Positions 34,790-43,011 of a DNA stretch of 64,000 bases are shown here, piece by piece. The notes under the pieces are model-generated. The model was not told the origin of the DNA. It searched no databases and was given only the letters and a program-made list of their open reading frames with translations. Origin of the DNA: Candidatus Parcubacteria bacterium (GTDB lineage: Bacteria; Patescibacteriota; Minisyncoccia; Minisyncoccales; JAGLUP01). A program made the position numbers and the translations under genes. Numbering within the stretch: the stretch's first letter is position 1; every line of letters begins with the position of its first letter. Location: the NCBI GenBank assembly GCA_023134715.1, contig JAGLUP010000002.1, positions 160,430-224,429 on the forward strand, read 5' to 3'.

Positions 34790-35866
34790 CTATATTCCTT
34801 CTTTCTTTAATTGCTCTAAAAGTTGTTTTTGATTTTTGCTTAATTTTTGCGGTGTCTGGATAACCAGCTCTACATACATACTTCCTCTTCCCCAGCCGGA
34901 AAAATGAGGAATTCCTTTTCGAGAAAGCCGTAAAACTTTTCCTGATTCAGTTCCATCAGGAATTTTTAACTCAATTTTCTTGCCTTCTAAGCTTGGTATT
35001 TCAATCTTGTCTCCCAAACATGCCTGTGAAAAACTAATAGGAGCGCTATGATAAATATCATCGCCGCTTCTTTTGAACGCCGAATGTTTTTTAACTAAAA
35101 TTCTGATATATAAATCGCCGGGATTGCCGCCTCTTTTTCCCGCTTCTCCTTCGCCTGTGATTTTAATTACCTGATTTGTGTCAACTCCGGCTGGAATAGA
35201 AATTCTAATTTCTTTATCTTTTTTAATTCTTCCTTCGCCCTTGCAGACATTACAAAGTTTTTCAGGTTTAGTCCCCTCTCCTTTACATTCCGGACAAGTA
35301 GTATATCTCTGGAAAGAGCCCAAAAATGTTTTTTTAATTTGCTGGACCTCTCCGGCGCCTCTACAGGTAAAACATTCTTTGACAGAAGAGCCGGGCTCAG
35401 CTCCGCTTCCCTGACATCTGTCGCAAACAGCTGCTTTATACAAAGAAACTTTCTTTTCTTTGCCTGTTAAAACATCTTCAAGCGTAATTTGTATATCAAC
35501 CTGAATGTCCTGGCCTCTTTTAATATTCTTTTTTCTTGCCTGGTCTCCACTGAAAAAACTTCCAAAAATTTCTCCTAAATCTCCCATATCAAATTCTACG
35601 CCTTGGCCAGCTCCTTGGCCAAAACCAAATCCAGCAGCGCCCGGGTCAAATCCCCCGGCTTGGCCCTCAAAAACTCTGCCAAATTGATCATATTGCGCTC
35701 GCTTCTGCTTACTGGAAAGAACCTGATACGCTTCATTAAGCTCTTTAAATTTTTTCTCATCTCCTCCTTTGTCTGGATGATATTTATGAGCTAATTTACG
35801 GTAGGCCTTTTTTATGTCTTGTTCTGAAGCGTCGCGAGCAACGCCTAATGTTTGATAATAATCCAT
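34790..35866 (-). CDS. dnaJ: Chaperone DnaJ
   Basis: This 358-residue type I J-protein has a J domain with HPD (HKYHPDKGG), a Gly/Phe-rich linker, four CxxCxGxG zinc repeats ([32 protein letters not shown]) and the C-terminal substrate-binding part. It stimulates DnaK ATPase. It is the last gene after grpE, DUF3467 and dnaK. Confidence 0.97.
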   Translation of the reverse strand: MDYYQTLGVARDASEQDIKKAYRKLAHKYHPDKGGDEKKFKELNEAYQVLSSKQKRAQYDQFGRVFEGQAGGFDPGAAGFGFGQGAGQGVEFDMGDLGEIFGSFFSGDQARKKNIKRGQDIQVDIQITLEDVLTGKEKKVSLYKAAVCDRCQGSGAEPGSSVKECFTCRGAGEVQQIKKTFLGSFQRYTTCPECKGEGTKPEKLCNVCKGEGRIKKDKEIRISIPAGVDTNQVIKITGEGEAGKRGGNPGDLYIRILVKKHSAFKRSGDDIYHSAPISFSQACLGDKIEIPSLEGKKIELKIPDGTESGKVLRLSRKGIPHFSGWGRGSMYVELVIQTPQKLSKNQKQLLEQLKKEGI

Positions 35867-35871
35867 AATGA

Positions 35872-35974
35872 AATTGAAAATGAAAAGCGAAAAAAGAAAA
35901 ACTACAATCTAAAATCTAAAATTTAATCTTTTTTAATTTTTATCTGTCGTTTTTCATTTTTAGTTTTCAGTTTT
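35872..35974. repeat. AT-rich dispersed repeat, copy 3
   Basis: The core ACAATCTAAAATCTAAAA at 35904-35921 equals the copies at 9116 and 11601. Flanks are GAAAAAGAAAAACT and TTTTTCATTTTTAG-like, as in copy 2. It lies between dnaK and dnaJ. Confidence 0.5.
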
Positions 35975-37873
35975 TCATTTTTCTTTGTATTCTCCTTCTT
36001 CCGGCTTTTTTTCCTCATCTTCTGGCTTTTTTTCTTCAGGTTTTTTTTCAGATTCTGGCTTTTTTTCCTCCGTCTGTTTATACATTTCTGTTCCGATTTT
36101 TTGAATCGCCTCGGATAATTCTGATGTCTTGCTCTTTATATCCTCTATATTATCACCATCTTTAACCTGTTTCAAGTTCTCTATTTTTTCTTCAATTTCT
36201 TTTTTGGAGTCAGCGGAAACCTTGTCTCCTGCGTCTTTAATGGTTTTTTCAGTGGTATAAACCAAACTGTTAGCCATATTTTTTGCTTCAATTAATTCCT
36301 GCTTTTTTTTATCGTCTTCTTTATGAAGCTCCGCGTCTTTTTTCATTTTCTCCACTTCTTCTTTTGATACGCCGGAAGAACCCTCAATTCTAATTGACTG
36401 GGTTTTGCCGCTCGCCTTATCTTTAGCAGACACTTCTAGAATTCCATTAGCGTCAATATCAAAACTTACTTCAATCTGGGGAACTCCGCGAGGAGCCGGA
36501 GGAATGCCGTCTAAAATAAATCTTCCTAATGTCTTGTTATCGCTTGCCATTGGTCTTTCGCCTTGAAGCACATGGACTTCTACTGAAGGTTGATTCTCGG
36601 CCGCGGTAGAAAAAACTTGTGTTTCAGCCGCTGGAACAGTGGTATTTTTGGAAATTAAAATTGTATTTACACTGCCTAATGTTTCAATTCCCAAAGAAAG
36701 AGGAGTTACATCTAAAAGTAAAACATCTTTCACGCTTCCTTGTAAAATGCCGGCCTGGACAGCGGCTCCGACAGCTACCACTTCGTCTGGATTAATTTCT
36801 TTATTCGCTTCTTTTCCAAAAAGATTTTTAATCTCTTCCTGAATTTTAGGCATTCTTGTCTGCCCGCCGACTAAAATTATTTCCTTAATATCTTTGGCTT
36901 CCATATCCGCCTCTTTCAAGGCCTGCTTAGTAAGTTCAATAGATTTATCAATATAATCTTTGACTAAATTCTCAAATTCAGCCCTTGCTAATTTATAAAG
37001 AAGATGTTTTGGTCCGGCGCTGTCTGAAGTGACAAAAGGAATATTAATTTCGCTTTCTAAGGTAGTTGATAATTCAATTTTTGCTTTTTCAGCCGCTTCT
37101 TTTAATCGCTGTAAAGCTAAATTATCTTTAGATAAATCAATGCCTTGGTCTTGTTTAAATTTATCTACAAGCCAATCAATTATTTTTTGGTCAAAATCAT
37201 CCCCGCCTAAATGACTATTCCCGCCTGTGGCTTTTACCTCTACTGTGTCCTCGCTTACATCTAAGACAGAAATATCAAAAGTTCCTCCGCCAAAATCATA
37301 GACAACGATTTTTTGCTCGCCTTTTTTTGTCAAACCGTAAGCCAACGCGGCCGCAGTCGGCTCGTTGATTACCCTTCTAACTTTAAATCCAGCGATTTCT
37401 CCCGCTATTTTCGTCGCTTTTCTTTGAGAATCATCAAAATAAGCCGGGCAGGTAATAATTGCTTCTTCAATTTTTTCTCCTAATTTTTCTTCTGCGTCGC
37501 TTTTTAATTTTTGCAAAATCATTGCTGAAATCTCAACCGGCTTATGCCATTTATCTCCCATTTTAACTTCAACCCCGCCATCAGACGCTTCTTTAAGCTC
37601 ATAAGGCAATAGTTTTTTATCTTTCTGAACTTCTTTATCAGAAAAACGATGGCCTATTAATCGTTTTATAGAGAAGATAGTATTTTCAGGATTAGTTATT
37701 TGCTGTCTTCGCGCTAAAATTCCCACCAATCGCTCTTGATTTTTTGTTAACGCTACAATAGACGGAGTGGTTCTGGCTCCTTCTTTATTTTCAATTATTT
37801 TTGGTTCTCCAGCTTCAACAACAGCCATAGCTGAAAAAGTTGTGCCTAAATCAATGCCTAATATTTTTGACAT
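35975..37873 (-). CDS. dnaK: Chaperone DnaK
   Basis: This 632-residue Hsp70 begins [18 protein letters not shown]. It has [27 protein letters not shown] and the substrate-binding domain with [16 protein letters not shown]. The C-terminal tail is an acidic-basic run of Lys, Pro and Glu. It works with GrpE and DnaJ encoded alongside. Confidence 0.98.
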   Translation of the reverse strand: MSKILGIDLGTTFSAMAVVEAGEPKIIENKEGARTTPSIVALTKNQERLVGILARRQQITNPENTIFSIKRLIGHRFSDKEVQKDKKLLPYELKEASDGGVEVKMGDKWHKPVEISAMILQKLKSDAEEKLGEKIEEAIITCPAYFDDSQRKATKIAGEIAGFKVRRVINEPTAAALAYGLTKKGEQKIVVYDFGGGTFDISVLDVSEDTVEVKATGGNSHLGGDDFDQKIIDWLVDKFKQDQGIDLSKDNLALQRLKEAAEKAKIELSTTLESEINIPFVTSDSAGPKHLLYKLARAEFENLVKDYIDKSIELTKQALKEADMEAKDIKEIILVGGQTRMPKIQEEIKNLFGKEANKEINPDEVVAVGAAVQAGILQGSVKDVLLLDVTPLSLGIETLGSVNTILISKNTTVPAAETQVFSTAAENQPSVEVHVLQGERPMASDNKTLGRFILDGIPPAPRGVPQIEVSFDIDANGILEVSAKDKASGKTQSIRIEGSSGVSKEEVEKMKKDAELHKEDDKKKQELIEAKNMANSLVYTTEKTIKDAGDKVSADSKKEIEEKIENLKQVKDGDNIEDIKSKTSELSEAIQKIGTEMYKQTEEKKPESEKKPEEKKPEDEEKKPEEGEYKEK

Positions 37874-37957
37874 AATTAAAAAAATTTCTAATTTCTAATT
37901 CTTAATTTTTAAACATTTAAAATTAGAAATTTAAAATTTAAAATTAATCTATTGAAT

Positions 37958-38251
37958 TTATTTATCTTCTCCTGCGAATCCGATTTTTTGTTCCGGGACT
38001 GCTGTTGCTTCTATTTTACCAAATTGCTCTTCATATCTTCCTAAATTTTCCTGCAACGCGCTAATCATTCTTTTCAAATGGGCAGGATTCATAATGACTC
38101 TGGAATTCAAAATTCCATTTGGAGGCGATACTAAGAAAAAATCTAAAATAAATTCATCTTTAGTATGCAAAATCTGCATTAAATTTGAATAAACTCCTCT
38201 TAAATCTTCGTCTCTGACTTTAATTTTTATTTCTCTTTTTTGCTGTTCCAT
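37958..38251 (-). CDS. DUF3467 protein
   Basis: This 97-residue protein has the DUF3467 pattern: YSNLMQILHTKDEFILDFF, then SRVIMNPAHLKRMISAL. Members are small and widespread but uncharacterised. Its place between grpE and dnaK suggests co-expression with the Hsp70 system. Confidence 0.85.
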   Translation of the reverse strand: MEQQKREIKIKVRDEDLRGVYSNLMQILHTKDEFILDFFLVSPPNGILNSRVIMNPAHLKRMISALQENLGRYEEQFGKIEATAVPEQKIGFAGEDK

Positions 38252-38272
38252 AACTTTAAATTGTTATATTGT

Positions 38273-38770
38273 TTATTTCGCGACCTTGACTTTGGCAGGT
38301 CTGATGACCTTGCCTTTTAAAATATATCCTTTTTCAATTTCTTCTATAATTATATCCGAATCTTTATCTTTTGCTTCAGCTTGTTCTACTGCTTCATGAA
38401 AATTTGGGTCAAACTCTTTTTCGCTTGTTTCAATTTCCTCTATTCCTTGTGTTTTTAAAAATTCTTGAAATTGATTTTTGATTTTTAACAACCCGTCCAC
38501 ATCAGCATTATTTTTTAAATCCTCTGATACTTTACTTTCAGCTAAATAAAAATTATCTAAAATTGGCAAAATTTTTAAAATAAACTCTCTTTGAACATAA
38601 TCTAAAATTTCTTTAGCTCTCTCTGCCTCTTCTTTTTTATAATTTGAAAAATCAGCTTGCGCTCTTTGCCAGCCAGCCAGATACTCATCTCTTAATTTCT
38701 CGCATCCTTCTAATTTTTGCTTGAAATCTGTTTGTTTCTGAACTTTTTTTTCTTTTTTCTTCTTTTCCAT
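38273..38770 (-). CDS. grpE: Nucleotide exchange factor GrpE
   Basis: A 165-residue protein with a long N-terminal helix, a typical YLAGWQRAQADFSNYKKE and the C-terminal beta domain KGYILKGKVIRPAKVKV. It releases ADP from DnaK. It is the first gene of the operon; no hrcA precedes it and I see no CIRCE-type inverted repeat upstream. Confidence 0.95.
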   Translation of the reverse strand: MEKKKKEKKVQKQTDFKQKLEGCEKLRDEYLAGWQRAQADFSNYKKEEAERAKEILDYVQREFILKILPILDNFYLAESKVSEDLKNNADVDGLLKIKNQFQEFLKTQGIEEIETSEKEFDPNFHEAVEQAEAKDKDSDIIIEEIEKGYILKGKVIRPAKVKVAK

Positions 38771-38788
38771 AATCTAAAATATATTCTA

Positions 38789-38817
38789 ATTATATAAAAT
38801 AAATAGACAAAAGTCAA
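38789..38817 (-). promoter_or_regulatory. grpE operon promoter
   Basis: On the minus strand TTGACT (38812-38817) and TATAAT (38789-38794) are separated by 17 bp, about 20 bp before the grpE start. Confidence 0.8.
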
Positions 38818-38830
38818 ATCCGATAGTAAA

Positions 38831-38870
38831 ACAAAAAACCCACAGAGCTAAGCTCCGCAGGTTTTTTGTT
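38831..38870 (-). terminator. Intrinsic terminator
   Basis: ACAAAAAACC pairs with GGTTTTTTGT around an inner GAGC/GCTC stem. It lies downstream of the minus-strand small gene 38949 and upstream of the grpE promoter. Confidence 0.75.
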
Positions 38871-38948
38871 TATTTCTATTCACCTTTTTCCAACCCACAA
38901 ACTTTTTTATGAGCTCGAAAAAATAAGAAAGAGAAAAAAATTTCTTTT

Positions 38949-39242
38949 CTACCTTGCCCTTAGGAATTCAGGGGTAAGGTAATCTTTAACATAGTCGGTT
39001 AAATCATTGGCGATATCAATTAAAATATGATAGTCCTTCTCTTCTTGATATTTCTCTACGGCCTCAAGTATAACCTGCTTAACCATTCCATGGCTATGTC
39101 CAATTTCTTCAAGTATCCGAGCAGCCATTGCAGTGGCTTCGGTATCCTTCTCTTCAAAAAGTGAATCCACTAGACATTTCTGTAGTTCACTGATGTTTTT
39201 TTCCTTATTTGCTTTACTTATCCGTACAAAAATATTTGTCAT
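38949..39242 (-). CDS. Small helical protein in unit A
   Basis: A 97-residue, mostly helical acidic protein (SKANKEKNISELQKCLVDSL, AARILEEIGHSHG). The SD GGAGG lies 8 bases before the ATG. No family is recognised. It is enclosed by the complementary AAGAAAGAGA/TCTCTTTCTT words and preceded by a conserved leader hairpin. Confidence 0.6.
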   Translation of the reverse strand: MTNIFVRISKANKEKNISELQKCLVDSLFEEKDTEATAMAARILEEIGHSHGMVKQVILEAVEKYQEEKDYHILIDIANDLTDYVKDYLTPEFLRAR

Positions 39243-39269
39243 TGTTTTTACCTCCGCAGGAATAATGTC

Positions 39270-39363
39270 ATTCTCCTGCCGATTGAAATTCCAAAATTCG
39301 CGTAAATTCGTGTCAATATTTGTTTAAATTTGCGATACTTAGAACCTCAATCAGCAGGAGAAT
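39270..39363 (-). promoter_or_regulatory. Leader hairpin before SD (unit A)
   Basis: ATTCTCCTGCCGATTGAAATTC (as two blocks, 39270-39291) is complementary to 39342-39363 over about 20 bp with few mismatches. The loop is about 50 nt. The same stem, with a 7-8 nt loop, occurs at 40436-40487 ahead of the unit B ORF. It ends about 10 bp before the SD. Confidence 0.65.
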
Positions 39364-39365
39364 GT

Positions 39366-39429
39366 TTCTTGCCTCGCCGAAGTATAGATGTATGGCGGGC
39401 TTGCCTCGCCGAAGTTTAAACGAAGGCGG
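39366..39429. repeat. Tandem GC-rich hairpins
   Basis: CTTGCCTCGCCGAAGTTTAA and a near-identical first copy, each ending in GGCGGG, form two tandem hairpins. They lie inside the leader of unit A and are absent from unit B, so they look like a later insertion. Confidence 0.6.
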
Positions 39430-39513
39430 GTTTCTCTTTCTTTTTTTGCCCTCCATAGTTTTAACGAAGGAGGGTTTTTTTTATTTAAAGAGCTGTCTTT
39501 TATTTCTAACAAG

Positions 39514-39577
39514 GAGAGAGCTCTTTTCAAATTTACACAGACCCGACGTGTGTATTTTGTTTAAAAAGAATTCTCTC
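39514..39577. repeat. Inverted repeat upstream of hicBA
   Basis: GAGAGAGCTCTTTT (39514-39527) pairs with AAAAGAATTCTCTC (39563-39577). The equivalent at 40574-40613 has a shorter loop. It lies between the divergent promoters of unit A and the TA operon, where an autoregulator might bind. Confidence 0.6.
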
Positions 39578-39591
39578 GTTGCTAATTTTGC

Positions 39592-39619
39592 TTGACATTG
39601 TGTTTAAAAATTATAGAAT
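39592..39619 (+). promoter_or_regulatory. hicBA-like operon promoter
   Basis: TTGACA (39592-39597) and TAGAAT (39614-39619) are 16 bp apart. The sequence between and after is almost identical to the promoter at 40621-40648. Confidence 0.75.
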
Positions 39620-39654
39620 AAAATTAGATTAAAAAATAATTTAGTTTTAAATTT

Positions 39655-39903
39655 ATGCGTATTTATACTTTTCGAACTATCATTGAACCAGACGAAAATA
39701 ATACTTTTCATGGTTATGTTCCATCTCTTCCTGGCTGTCATACTTGGGGAGAAACAATTGAAGAAACAAAAATAAATTTAAAAGATGCGATAAAATGTCA
39801 TATTCAAGGACTTTTGAAAGATAAAGAGTTTATTCCTCAAGATAAAGAAAGTTTAGAATTTATTCAAACTTTTACTGAAAAAGAACTTGTGAAAGCAATG
39901 TAA
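39655..39903 (+). CDS. HicB-like antitoxin
   Basis: This 82-residue protein is the degenerate-RNase-H-fold half of HicB: FRTIIEPDENNTFHGYVPSL then PGCHTWGETIEETKINLKDA. It has no separate DNA-binding domain. The HicA-like toxin follows after 4 bp; antitoxin-first order is found in some HicBA loci. Confidence 0.85.
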   Translation: MRIYTFRTIIEPDENNTFHGYVPSLPGCHTWGETIEETKINLKDAIKCHIQGLLKDKEFIPQDKESLEFIQTFTEKELVKAM

Positions 39904-39907
39904 TTAT

Positions 39908-40138
39908 ATGCCGAAATTGCCTGTTATAAAATCTAAAGAATTGGCAAAATTTTTAAATAAGATTGGATTTTTTGAATATCATCAAACAGGAAGTCATATT
40001 CAATTTAAGCATTCAGACGGCAGAAGAACAACTATTTCTTTTCATCCTGGGAAAGATATTCCTCGGGGAACGCTTAAGGCGATTCTTAGAGATTTAAAAA
40101 TCTCAAATGAAGAATTTATAAAATTATTAAAAAAATAA
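39908..40138 (+). CDS. HicA-like toxin (mRNA interferase)
   Basis: This 76-residue protein has the double-stranded-RNA-binding-like HicA fold: KLPVIKSKELAKFLNKIGF, GSHIQFKHSDGRRTT and HPGKDIPRGTLKAILRDL. The catalytic His lies in TGSHIQF. Partner of the gene just upstream. Confidence 0.9.
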   Translation: MPKLPVIKSKELAKFLNKIGFFEYHQTGSHIQFKHSDGRRTTISFHPGKDIPRGTLKAILRDLKISNEEFIKLLKK

Positions 40139-40316
40139 TAGGCCAATCCATAGGTCTGTTTTTTTTATTCTGTTTTTTATTTTTTACCCTGAACCCTATG
40201 TGGTTTAGGGCTTCTTCCAACCCACAATTTTACAAAAATGGTCTAAGCCCGTCTTGGACCATTTTTGAAGTTTATGGGCTCGAAAAAATAAAGAAAGAGA
40301 AAATTCATGGTCTAAT

Positions 40317-40409
40317 TTATCGCGCATAATTTTTTAGACCATTTCTTATATTTTCCGTGAATTCTTTAATCTTCTTTGTTATTTCTTCCATCAAAATTAT
40401 TATATCCAT
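40317..40409 (-). CDS. 30-residue small protein in unit B
   Basis: The frame reads MDIIILMEEITKKIKEFTEN and ends NGLKNYAR. The SD AGAGGTG lies six bases before the ATG. It occupies the same place as the ORFs in units A and C. The size is at the limit of prediction; support comes from the SD and conserved context. Confidence 0.45.
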   Translation of the reverse strand: MDIIILMEEITKKIKEFTENIRNGLKNYAR

Positions 40410-40435
40410 TTTTACACCTCTGCGGAAATAATATT

Positions 40436-40487
40436 ATTCTCCTGCTGGTTGGGGTCCAAGATTTAGAACCTCAATCAGCAGGAGAAT
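40436..40487 (-). promoter_or_regulatory. Leader hairpin before SD (unit B)
   Basis: A 12-bp perfect stem ATTCTCCTGCTG/CAGCAGGAGAAT continues with G-U tolerant pairing to a loop of about 8 nt. The outer arms are conserved with 39270-39363, with compensating C/T and G/A changes. Confidence 0.7.
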
Positions 40488-40573
40488 AGCTACAGGCTTG
40501 TCGGTATCTGATACCGACAGACATTTTCTCTTTCTTTTTTTTATTTAAAGAGCTGTTTATTGTTTCTAACAAG

Positions 40574-40613
40574 GAGAGAACTCTTTTCAAATTTTTTTAA
40601 AAAGAATTCTCTC
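40574..40613. repeat. Inverted repeat upstream of RelE-like TA operon
   Basis: GAGAGAACTCTTTT pairs with AAAAGAATTCTCTC (one mismatch) around a 12-nt loop. It equals the element at 39514-39577 and lies between the divergent promoters. Confidence 0.65.
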
Positions 40614-40620
40614 ATTACTA

Positions 40621-40648
40621 TTGACATTATGTTTAAAAATTATAGAAT
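40621..40648 (+). promoter_or_regulatory. TA operon promoter
   Basis: TTGACA (40621-40626), 16 bp, TAGAAT (40643-40648). It is nearly identical to the promoter at 39592 although the TA genes are unrelated. Confidence 0.75.
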
Positions 40649-40672
40649 AAAATAAAGATTAAATTTATATTT

Positions 40673-40879
40673 ATGGCTCAAGCACTATTAGATAATAAAT
40701 TACAAATGTCACGACTTCAAGAAGAAGTAAAAATTCTTCGTTCTTTTGTGATTGGTATTGCCGGAAAAGATAAAGAGGGAGAATATAAGCCAGAATTTGT
40801 CAAAAAAATATTAAAAGCGTCTCAAGAAAAACCAGAACATAGATTTAAAGATAAAAAATCTTTTCTTTCAATGATTTAA
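40673..40879 (+). CDS. Putative antitoxin of RelE-like pair
   Basis: This 68-residue protein (ALLDNKLQMSRLQEEVKILR) is mostly helical and charged with a C-terminal PEHRFKDKKSFLSM tail. Placement 6 bp before a RelE-type toxin makes it the antitoxin by context. Sequence alone does not prove the family. Confidence 0.6.
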   Translation: MAQALLDNKLQMSRLQEEVKILRSFVIGIAGKDKEGEYKPEFVKKILKASQEKPEHRFKDKKSFLSMI

Positions 40880-40885
40880 AAATTC

Positions 40886-41149
40886 ATGATAATTCTTGTT
40901 TATAGTAATTATTTTTTAAAATCTGCGAGAAAGCTTCCTAAAATACAACAAAATAAACTTGCAGAACTTCTTGAAAAATTTCAGAAAAATCCATTTTCTT
41001 CTGAATTACATACTAAATCTCTTACTGGAAAATTAGCTGGATTTTACTCTTTTAGAATTACTCGCGATTGGCGAGTAATTTTTCAATTTCTATCATCTGA
41101 GAAAATACAGCTTATAGATATTGGACACAGAAAAGATATTTACAAATAA
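40886..41149 (+). CDS. RelE/ParE-family toxin
   Basis: The 87-residue protein has the RelE/YoeB-like pattern: SNYFLKSARKLPKIQQNKLA, LTGKLAGFYSFRITRDWRVI and LIDIGHRKDIY. Toxins of this fold cleave mRNA on the ribosome or poison gyrase; which applies here is open. Confidence 0.85.
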   Translation: MIILVYSNYFLKSARKLPKIQQNKLAELLEKFQKNPFSSELHTKSLTGKLAGFYSFRITRDWRVIFQFLSSEKIQLIDIGHRKDIYK

Positions 41150-41219
41150 TATTAACCTTTTTCCAACCCACAAAATCTGTTTTCTGGACTCGAAAAAATA
41201 AAGAAAGAAAAAAAATATT

Positions 41220-41453
41220 TTAGAACCAATCACTGTAATGAGAACCAGTAAAATAAAATGTTCCAACCGCTAAAGCCAACCTTATTATACCTCTCATCAT
41301 ATAGTATGTGCCCTCTGCTGGTATTTCTTCCATACAAAAACCAGATACTATATCCATACATCCGATTGCAAATAAATATAAACCTACTATGCTAAATAGT
41401 ACCAAAAATAGAACCTTAGCTATAGTCATTAAATATGTTTTTACACGTTCCAT
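41220..41453 (-). CDS. Small membrane protein in unit C
   Basis: The 77-residue protein has two hydrophobic helices (about 8-32 and 52-68) linked by DIVSGFCMEEIPAEG. The SD AAGGTGA precedes the ATG by eight bases. No family is recognised. Confidence 0.55.
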   Translation of the reverse strand: MERVKTYLMTIAKVLFLVLFSIVGLYLFAIGCMDIVSGFCMEEIPAEGTYYMMRGIIRLALAVGTFYFTGSHYSDWF

Positions 41454-41757
41454 TTTAGTTTCACCTTATATATATCTGCCGTCACTAGAAAACCTGACAT
41501 TATCAGATTTCTTCAAGGCATTAAACTGACAACTAATTATTTAATTATCAATTCACTGCCCTGAAGATTTTCTCTTTCTTTTTTGCCCGCCTAATTGTCC
41601 GACCCGCCTGCATCGTTATGCGAAGCATTGCGGGCAGGAGGACTTTTGACGGATTATTTTATTCAAAGAGCTGTTATTAAAGAAAAACAGACAACTATGG
41701 AGAGAGGTCTGTTTTTCGTGAATAATTAAAATCAGTTTCTCTCTCCTAACATTTTTA

Positions 41758-41785
41758 ATTATACCATAAAAGCAAAATTTGTCAA
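41758..41785 (-). promoter_or_regulatory. Promoter of unit C
   Basis: TTGACA (41780-41785 on the minus strand) and TATAAT (41758-41763) are 16 bp apart, a near-consensus sigma70 promoter pointing towards 41453. Confidence 0.8.
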
Positions 41786-41804
41786 GTTCAAGTTAAAAAA
41801 AGAC

Positions 41805-41823
41805 AGCATAGATTTTCTATGCT
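41805..41823 (-). terminator. Intrinsic terminator overlapping a stop codon
   Basis: AGCATAG-AAAAT-CTATGCT on the minus strand is followed by GTCTTTTTTT. The TAG of the left arm is the stop codon of the small gene 41817-41975. Confidence 0.85.
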
Positions 41824-41975
41824 GGGGTTTGAGAACATTTCTTTTCTAATTCTTTAAGCGCCCTTTCGCCTTTTCTTACTTCTTTAAAACCTTCTTTTAC
41901 TTCCTTTGTGTTGGGTACAAATATCTCTACCTCCGACACATCTATCTCCACATCATCTATCTCCACATCATCCAC
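41817..41975 (-). CDS. 52-residue acidic small protein
   Basis: A frame starting with GTG encodes a tandem DDVEI-DDVEI-DVSEVEI repeat, then a Lys-rich C-terminal helix (KEVRKGERALKELEKK). The SD AGAGGTGAT lies six bases upstream. The terminator overlaps its stop. Unknown function; compact design argues that it is real. Confidence 0.55.
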   Translation of the reverse strand: MDDVEIDDVEIDVSEVEIFVPNTKEVKEGFKEVRKGERALKELEKKCSQTPA

Positions 41976-42096
41976 TTCAATCACCTCTTTTTATATTTTA
42001 TTTTTAATATCTTCATATTACACTCTAATCCAAAAATGTCAACTTTTAATTCTTTTCCACAGGGTTTTTAAAAAAAATGTGTTAAAATAGTTTAAT

Positions 42097-43011
42097 ATGA
42101 TTAAGACAATTAAATACAAAAAAATAACATGGCTTGATATTCAAAGGCCTGATGAAAAAGATATTGAATATCTTCGTTCTAATTTTAATTTCCATCCTAT
42201 TATTTTGGCTGAGCTTATCCCTCCGTCTTATTTCAGCAAGGTTAAAAAATTTGATAATTATATTTATTTTATTTTTTACTATCCATTTCATGACAACTTA
42301 AAAAGGCAAACTCGCGCCCGGGAGCTTGATGTTTTAGTAACTAAAAATGTCATTATTACCAGCCATTATCAACCAATTATGCCTTTAAAAACCATTTGGG
42401 ACGCCTGTAATTTATATGAAGAAGAAAAACAAAAATACTTAGGCCAGGGAACCGGTTTTCTTCTTTATTCTATTTTAGACAAAACCTTTAACGAATGCTT
42501 GTTAAAGCTTAATAGAATTGAAAAAAGAATTAATTTTGTTGAAAATAAAATTTTTGCCGAAAAAGAAAAAGAAATGGTAAGAGAAATCTCAATTGTTAAA
42601 AGAGATATTATTGATTTTTACAGGATAATAGAGCCGCAAAAATCAGTAATAAATTCTCTGGTTTTAGAAGGAGAAAAATTCTGGGGCAGAAAATTTTTGC
42701 CTTATTTCTCTAATTTAACAAGTTCTTTTGGTGTTTGCTGGAATAGAATAAGGAGTTTTCAAGATATTATAAAGGCTTTGGAAGAAACAAATAATTCCCT
42801 TCTTACCAATAAAATCAATGAAATCGTTAAAATTTTAACAATTTTTTCAGTTATTGTTTTTCCTTTAACTTTACTTGCGTCAATCTTTGGAATGAACACT
42901 AAATATCTTCCTCTTGTTGGCGCCAAGCATGATTTTTGGATAATTTTGGGAGTTATGGGTATTGGAACTTTATTTATGTTAAAACTTTTTAAAAAGAAAA
43001 AATGGCTATGA
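42097..43011 (+). CDS. CorA-family Mg2+/Co2+ transporter
   Basis: This 304-residue protein has a large cytoplasmic N-terminal domain and two C-terminal TM helices. The loop between them holds the selectivity motif in SIFGMNTKYLP. CorA forms pentameric magnesium channels. Its stop overlaps the ATG at 43008 of the next gene (ATGA). Confidence 0.92.
   Translation: MIKTIKYKKITWLDIQRPDEKDIEYLRSNFNFHPIILAELIPPSYFSKVKKFDNYIYFIFYYPFHDNLKRQTRARELDVLVTKNVIITSHYQPIMPLKTIWDACNLYEEEKQKYLGQGTGFLLYSILDKTFNECLLKLNRIEKRINFVENKIFAEKEKEMVREISIVKRDIIDFYRIIEPQKSVINSLVLEGEKFWGRKFLPYFSNLTSSFGVCWNRIRSFQDIIKALEETNNSLLTNKINEIVKILTIFSVIVFPLTLLASIFGMNTKYLPLVGAKHDFWIILGVMGIGTLFMLKLFKKKKWL

Larger units (their letters stand above)
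38890..39508 (-). ncRNA. Repeated structured leader/small-ORF unit A
   Basis: Unit A reads on the minus strand. A likely promoter TTGAAA-16-TAGAAA (39503-39530) precedes a conserved start ACAGCTCTTTAAATAA (39481-39496). AAAGAAAGAGA (39433-39447) follows, then two GC-rich hairpins and a hairpin at 39270-39363. The SD and the ORF 38949-39242 come next, then TCTCTTTCTT (38917-38933) and TTGTGGGTTGG. The 5' and 3' words are complementary, so the transcript could close as a panhandle. Units B and C share these parts. Confidence 0.55.
40217..40568 (-). ncRNA. Repeated structured leader/small-ORF unit B
   Basis: The order on the minus strand matches unit A. Promoter TTGAAA-16-TAGAAA is at 40563-40590 and the start word ACAGCTCTTTAAATAA at 40541-40556. 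AAAGAAAGAGA (40527-40542), the hairpin 40436-40487, SD and ORF 40317-40409 follow. TCTCTTTCTTT (40282-40300) then precedes a hairpin ending TTGTGGGTTGG (40217-40227). The 3' region also has a 14-bp inner stem (AAAAATGGTC...GACCATTTTT). This is the smallest and cleanest copy. Confidence 0.6.
41163..41785 (-). ncRNA. Repeated structured leader/small-ORF unit C
   Basis: On the minus strand an ideal promoter TTGACA-16-TATAAT (41758-41785) begins the unit. The start word ACAGCTCTTTGAATAA (41659-41674) and the complement word (41571-41584) follow. The ORF 41220-41453, TTTCTTTCTTT (41192-41210) and TTGTGGGTTGG (41163-41173) complete it. The leader is about 290 nt and holds a GC-rich hairpin at 41590-41640. 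The conserved SD-proximal stem of units A and B is not seen. C is therefore the most diverged copy. Confidence 0.5.

Noticed and set aside
38789-38948. CIRCE/HrcA operator upstream of grpE
   Set aside because: No TTAGCACTC-type inverted repeat is present; only a plain promoter and a terminator were found.
41908-42090. 60-codon Ser/Thr-rich plus-strand frame
   Set aside because: It is the antisense of the DDVEI repeat of the small gene 41817-41975, which has an SD and a terminator.
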